DNA from: Planctomycetota bacterium
GTDB taxonomy: Bacteria; Planctomycetota; UBA1135; GCA-002686595
Assembly (NCBI GenBank): GCA_016709875.1
Contig: JADJLZ010000011.1
Location: 1-64,000 of the forward strand
Direction of reading: 5' to 3'
DNA length: 64,000 nucleotides
Shown here: one piece after another, positions 60,706-64,000 of the stretch
Layout: every line of letters begins with the position of its first letter
Position numbering within the stretch: the stretch's first letter is position 1
The notes under the pieces: model-generated
The model's database searches: none
Seen by the model: the letters and a program-made list of their open reading frames with translations, nothing else
Told to the model about the DNA's origin: nothing
Translations under genes and position numbers: made by a program

Positions 60706-62301
60706 ATGGCCTCCGCCGACCTCTACTCCGCCGTCGCGCCCTTTCCCGAGCGCTTCAATCTGTGCGACTACTATCTCGAGCGCAACCTGCGCGAGGGGCG
60801 CTCGTTCAAGGTCGCGCTCACCTGCGGCGAGACCACGCGCACCTACGCGCAGATCTCCGATCGCGCGGCGCGCCTCGCGGCGGCGCTGCGGCGCATGGGC
60901 GTGCGGCCCGAGGAGCGCGTGCTGCTCGTGCTGCCCGACATCACCGAGTTCGCGGACGCCTGGTTCGGCCTGCTGCGCGCGGGCGCGGTGTTCGCGATGG
61001 TCAACCCGCTGCTCAACAAGGACTCCTACGCGAGCTACCTCTCCTACTCGAAGGCGCGCGTGGTGATCACGCACACGGACGTGCTGCCCGAGATCGGCCC
61101 CGCGCTGCGCGCCAGCCGCCTATGCAAGCACGCGCTCGTCGTCGGGCCCGACGCGGGCGGCTTCACGGCCTTCGAGGACGCGCTCGCGGCCGAGGATCCG
61201 CACTCGACGATGGCCGAGATGGAGCCGACGGGCCCCGACGACCTCGCCGGCTGGCTCTTCACCTCCGGCTCGACCGGCACGCCCAAGGCCTGCGTGCACA
61301 CGCACGCGGACTTCGCCTTCAACACGGAGACCTACGCATTGGCGGTCGCGGGCTACCGCGAGAGCGACGTCTGCCTCTCCGTGCCCAAGCTGTTCTTCGG
61401 CTACGCGACGGGCACGAACCTGATGTTCCCCTTCCGCGTCGGAGCGAGCAGCGTGCTCTTCCCCGCTCGCGCGACCGCGGACGAGCTCTTCGACCAGATC
61501 GAACGCCACAAGCCGACCTTCCTGACGCACGTGCCGACGATGATCAACAACATGCTGCGCTCGCCACGCATGCAGACGGCCGATCTCTCGAGCCTGCGCG
61601 TGTGCCTCTCGGCGGGCGAGGCGCTGCCGGCGAAGCTCTACGAGGAGTGGAAGGCGCGCACCGGCGTCGAGATCCTCGACGGCATCGGCTCGGCCGAGAT
61701 GTTCCACATCTACATCTCGAACTACCCGGGCGACGTGAAGCTCGGCAGTCTCGGGCGCATCGTGCCCGGCTACGAGGCGCAGATCGTCTCGCCCGACGGC
61801 CAGCCCGTCGGCGTCGGCGAGCCCGGCAAGCTGCGCATCCGCGGCGGATCGACGGCGCTGTGCTACTGGGGCGACAAGTCGAAGTCGCGCGCGACCTTCC
61901 AGGGCGAGTGGTGCACGACCGCGGACATCTTTCGCTGCGACCGGGACGGCTACTACTTCTACGAGGGCCGCGACGACGACCTCCTGAAGGTCAGCGGCAT
62001 CTGGGTTTCGCCGCTCGAGATCGAGAACGTGCTGCTCGACCACGCTAGCGTCGCCGAGGTCTGCGTTCTGGGCCAGGAGGACGAGGAACAGCTCGTGAAG
62101 CCCTTCGCCTTCGTTGTGCTGCGCGAGGGCTTCGCCGGCTCCGACGAGCTCGCCGCAGAGCTCAAGGCGCACGTCAAATCGCGCCTCGCGCCCTACAAAT
62201 ACCCGCGCTGGTTCGAATGGCGCGCCACGCTCCCGAAAAACGACCGCGGCAAGGTCGCGCGCAAGGAATTGAAGCAAGAGCTCGAAGCGCGCAAGCGTTG
62301 A
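60706..62301 (+). CDS. Benzoate-CoA ligase-family acyl-CoA synthetase
   Basis: 531 residues of the ANL superfamily. The phosphate loop is LFTSGSTGTPKACVHTHADF. Also present are FNTETYALAVAGYRESDVCL, KLFFGYATGTNLMFPFRVGA (characteristic of the benzoate-CoA ligase group), LDGIGSAEMFHIYISNYPGD, the hinge region YYFYEGRDDDLLKVSGIWVS and the adenylation Lys in LPKNDRGKVARKEL. It activates an aromatic carboxylate (benzoate, aminobenzoate or salicylate type) with ATP and CoA. With the kynureninase-like, hydratase, dehydrogenase, SDR and RidA genes it suggests anthranilate as substrate. A terminator follows at 62371. Confidence 0.88.
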   Translation: MASADLYSAVAPFPERFNLCDYYLERNLREGRSFKVALTCGETTRTYAQISDRAARLAAALRRMGVRPEERVLLVLPDITEFADAWFGLLRAGAVFAMVNPLLNKDSYASYLSYSKARVVITHTDVLPEIGPALRASRLCKHALVVGPDAGGFTAFEDALAAEDPHSTMAEMEPTGPDDLAGWLFTSGSTGTPKACVHTHADFAFNTETYALAVAGYRESDVCLSVPKLFFGYATGTNLMFPFRVGASSVLFPARATADELFDQIERHKPTFLTHVPTMINNMLRSPRMQTADLSSLRVCLSAGEALPAKLYEEWKARTGVEILDGIGSAEMFHIYISNYPGDVKLGSLGRIVPGYEAQIVSPDGQPVGVGEPGKLRIRGGSTALCYWGDKSKSRATFQGEWCTTADIFRCDRDGYYFYEGRDDDLLKVSGIWVSPLEIENVLLDHASVAEVCVLGQEDEEQLVKPFAFVVLREGFAGSDELAAELKAHVKSRLAPYKYPRWFEWRATLPKNDRGKVARKELKQELEARKR

Positions 62302-62370
62302 AAGATGGACTTCGCAGCCCGCCACGGTTCTCCATCCTTCGCCACCGCGCTGCTTCTCCTGCCGACCGTC

Positions 62371-62395
62371 AAAAAACCAGCCCGCCTGGTTTTTT
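62371..62395. terminator. Rho-independent terminator
   Basis: AAAAAACCAG, loop CCCGC, CTGGTTTTTT: a perfect 10-bp stem with A- and T-tracts on both sides, so it can work in either direction. It ends the operon whose last gene is the CoA ligase (stop 62301). Confidence 0.9.
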
Positions 62396-62459
62396 CACAC
62401 CCTGTTCCTGGCGACAGCTCGGGTTGGTACATACAGAGCGCCGAAACCGGCACACATCC

Positions 62460-63092
62460 ATGACCCTGGGATCCCCGTCTCCTGCGCTCGTACTCGGTTC
62501 GATCTTGGTGCTCTTGACGAGCTCCTGCTCGAAGGAGGAGGAGACGCCGCCGAAACCGGCCGCGGTACAGCGCTCGACCGAGATCACCTCGGAGATGAAA
62601 GCCGGCGCCGCGCTCGATCTGGTCTTCTCGATCGACCAGCAGGACCTCACTGCCGACGGCACACGCGTGATCAACGTCAGCGGGACGCACAAGGGCACCG
62701 CCGTCGGCTTGATCGTCGCGCTCGGGCCCAAGTGGGACGCTGTCGCGCCCGAGACGAAGACAAAGTTCGTCTTCCACACGGGCACGCTCGAGTACCGCAC
62801 GACCGGCGAGCCGAGCACGGCGCTCCTCGCGGCGCTCGAAGAGCTCTCCGGCACCGGCCTGAAGCCGGGCGCGATGAACACGAGCACGAAGTTCGCGGCC
62901 ACGTCGCTGCAGGGCGATCCGACGGACCTCGCCAAGGGCGAGGTGCGTCTCAAGGTCGAGTACGAGGCCGCGCGACCCGAGGATGCGGTCGAGTTCTACA
63001 CCGACATCGACATCCCCAAGCACCTCTTCCACATCCGGGAGAAGAACGCGCAGCAACGCGCAGCGCTGGTGCGGTCGCTGGCCAAGAACTGA
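62460..63092 (+). CDS. Lipoprotein of unknown function
   Basis: 210 residues from ATG 62460. The signal SPALVLGSILVLLTSSCSKE ends in a lipobox-like LTSSC, followed by an acidic Pro linker (EEETPPKP). The mature part is beta-rich (MKAGAALDLVFSIDQQDLTA, GTAVGLIVALGPKWDAVAPE, TKTKFVFHTGTLEYRTTGEP, EDAVEFYTDIDIPKHLFHIR). No family recognised. Its mixture of long beta strands with ITSEMKAGAAL resembles envelope-attached proteins near the 44.5 kb gene. Expressed on its own after the terminator. Confidence 0.7.
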   Translation: MTLGSPSPALVLGSILVLLTSSCSKEEETPPKPAAVQRSTEITSEMKAGAALDLVFSIDQQDLTADGTRVINVSGTHKGTAVGLIVALGPKWDAVAPETKTKFVFHTGTLEYRTTGEPSTALLAALEELSGTGLKPGAMNTSTKFAATSLQGDPTDLAKGEVRLKVEYEAARPEDAVEFYTDIDIPKHLFHIREKNAQQRAALVRSLAKN

Positions 63093-63099
63093 GCGCCGC

Positions 63100-63618
63100 T
63101 CAGGGCCGCAGCTTCGCGTAGAGCATCGAGTTGACGAGCGCGCCGTCCTTCCAGATGCTCTGGCGCAAGACGCCCTCGCACTCGAAGCCGGCCTTCTCGA
63201 GCACGCGCATCGAAGCCCGGTTCCACTCGAACACGGCTGCGTGCAGGCGCGCGAGCTCGGGGATCGTGTCGAAGGCGTAGGCGCTGATGCCGCGGACGGC
63301 CTGCGTCGCGATGCCGCGGCCCCAGAAAGGTTCCGCGACAAAGTAGCCGATCTCGGCCGAGCGCGCGTGCACGTCGGACTCCTGCACGATCGCGATCGAG
63401 CCGGCGAGCTCGCCCTCGTGGTCGATCGCGAAGAAGCGCACGGGTTCGACGCCGACGTGCTTGGCGATCCAGGCAACCGCGTCGAGCTCGTCGTAGGGGT
63501 GCGGGAACGCGTCGCGCAGGTTGCGCCAGATCTTGCGGTTGTTCGCGTGGTGCGCGAGCGCCTGCTCGTCGGAGAGGCGCCAGGGCCGCAGCGTGCACAG
63601 GCCGAGCCGAATCTCCAT
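63100..63618 (-). CDS. GNAT-family N-acetyltransferase (RimJ/RimL type)
   Basis: 172 residues. TLRPWRLSDEQALAHHANNR and KIWRNLRDAFPHPYDELDAV at the start; AGSIAIVQES, SAEIGYFVAEPFWGRGIATQ (acetyl-CoA loop, with G-R-G-I-A), AVRGISAYAFDTIPELARLH, NRASMRVLEKAGFECEGVLR and SMLYAKLRP at the end. Typical length and motif order for GNAT RimJ/RimL-like enzymes that acetylate protein N-termini or small amines. Acceptor unknown. Convergent with the lipoprotein gene (7 bp apart). Confidence 0.9.
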   Translation of the reverse strand: MEIRLGLCTLRPWRLSDEQALAHHANNRKIWRNLRDAFPHPYDELDAVAWIAKHVGVEPVRFFAIDHEGELAGSIAIVQESDVHARSAEIGYFVAEPFWGRGIATQAVRGISAYAFDTIPELARLHAAVFEWNRASMRVLEKAGFECEGVLRQSIWKDGALVNSMLYAKLRP

Positions 63619-63651
63619 GGGGCAGGCATCCTAGCGCCCCGACGCAGGCGC

Positions 63652-63657
63652 TACGAT
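63652..63657 (+). promoter_or_regulatory. TACGAT, short-leader -10-like element
   Basis: TACGAT 8 nt before ATG 63666; GGAGG at 63658-63662 between them could also act as a ribosome-binding site. Confidence 0.35.
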
Positions 63658-63665
63658 GGAGGCCG

Positions 63666-64000
63666 ATGACCGACCTCGCCAAGCTCACTTCGCCGCAGGC
63701 GCGCGCCTTCTTCCACGCGCGGACGATCGCGATCCTGCCCTGCGGCGCGACCGAACCGCACGGGCCGCACCTGCCGCTGGACACCGACGTCACGATCGCG
63801 GTCGCGCAGGCGCGGCGCGCGGCCGAGAAGCTCGAGGCGCTCGGGGCGCAGGCGTTGGTGCTGCCGCCGATCGCCTACGGGATCACCAACTGGACGCAGG
63901 GCTTCGCCGGGAGGATCTCGATCCGCACGGGGACGCTCTTCGCACTCATCGAGGACCTGCTCTCGGCGCTCGAGTTCGAGGGCATCCGCCAGCTCGTCGT
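63666..64000 (+). CDS. Creatininase-family amidohydrolase, 3' partial
   Basis: The frame is open from ATG 63666 to the window end (111 complete codons). MTDLAKLTSPQARAFFHART, IAILPCGATEPHGPHLPLDT then DVTIAVAQARRAAEKL, LPPIAYGITNWTQGFAGRIS. The EPHGPHLPLDTD stretch carries the Glu, His and Asp metal ligands of the creatininase fold (usually EQHGPHLP). Members hydrolyse creatinine, formamides or related cyclic amides and act in cofactor biosynthesis. The precise substrate cannot be judged from this part. Confidence 0.85.
   Translation, partial: MTDLAKLTSPQARAFFHARTIAILPCGATEPHGPHLPLDTDVTIAVAQARRAAEKLEALGAQALVLPPIAYGITNWTQGFAGRISIRTGTLFALIEDLLSALEFEGIRQLV

Noticed and set aside
60762..62048. 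Plus-strand alternative frame inside the CoA ligase gene
   Set aside because: Arg-rich shadow; the other frame has all ANL motifs.
1..64000. tRNA, rRNA, riboswitch and CRISPR arrays
   Set aside because: I read through for conserved tRNA arms, rRNA cores and regular repeat-spacer patterns and saw none; a covariance-model scan would be needed to exclude small RNAs.

Overview
The window looks like a chromosomal segment of a high-GC planctomycete. This is inferred from the character of the proteins, not from a marker gene. Several large secreted proteins end in a shared C-terminal module of a kind familiar to me from planctomycete genomes. There is a fragment of the Rhodopirellula-type ECF sigma family, long carboxypeptidase-regulatory-like proteins, glycine-rich secreted proteins, a PhoD-type phosphatase remnant and a creatininase-family gene. 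I see no rRNA, tRNA or CRISPR array.

The window has two contrasting halves. Positions 1 to about 27.7 kb form a gene graveyard. It holds four fragments of an IS91-like (Y2) transposase and truncated or frameshifted IS1380, IS110 and IS66 elements. It also holds broken host genes: an ECF sigma factor, a dienelactone hydrolase, a PhoD phosphatase, PriA, a protein kinase, a YkgJ-like protein, a lipoprotein, a TolB-like repeat protein and two carboxypeptidase-regulatory-like proteins. A few intact genes survive: a small membrane protein, two large secreted proteins, a DUF1801 protein, and a membrane-anchored ECF sigma factor overlapping an S9 peptidase. From about 27.9 kb to the end nearly every reading frame is intact and tightly packed. 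The frameshifts on the left are therefore more likely real decay than random sequencing noise.

Right half in order. First come a membrane protein with a winged-helix regulator (27.9-29.0 kb) and an UppS-like isoprenyl transferase. Next is a five-gene arsenical locus: arsR, an ArsP-type permease, then arsE, arsF and arsG (29.8-32.9 kb), predicted to handle aromatic organoarsenicals. A malic enzyme converges on two STAS-fused membrane proteins (DUF1275-STAS and a SulP transporter, 33-37.2 kb). After an aldo/keto reductase comes a tandem pair of paralogous ~910-residue carboxypeptidase-regulatory-like proteins (38.3-43.8 kb), then two secreted proteins.

From 45.5 to 62.3 kb there is a catabolic region. 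It encodes an OYE-type flavin oxidoreductase, SDR, RidA, enoyl-CoA hydratase, acyl-CoA dehydrogenase, 2Fe-2S ferredoxin, a PaaC-like ferritin-fold protein, a kynureninase-like PLP enzyme, a quinone oxidoreductase, a TIM-barrel isomerase and a benzoate-CoA-ligase-family enzyme. The set resembles CoA-dependent anthranilate/salicylate clusters, although the expected flavin monooxygenase is not in the window. Interleaved are a predicted pseudokinase, a sulfotransferase-like protein, a glycine-rich secreted protein and a third carboxypeptidase-regulatory-like protein. A lipoprotein, a GNAT acetyltransferase and the start of a creatininase gene end the window. Many genes in the right half carry a TAnnnT hexamer 8-14 nt before the start codon, suggesting very short leaders or leaderless mRNAs.
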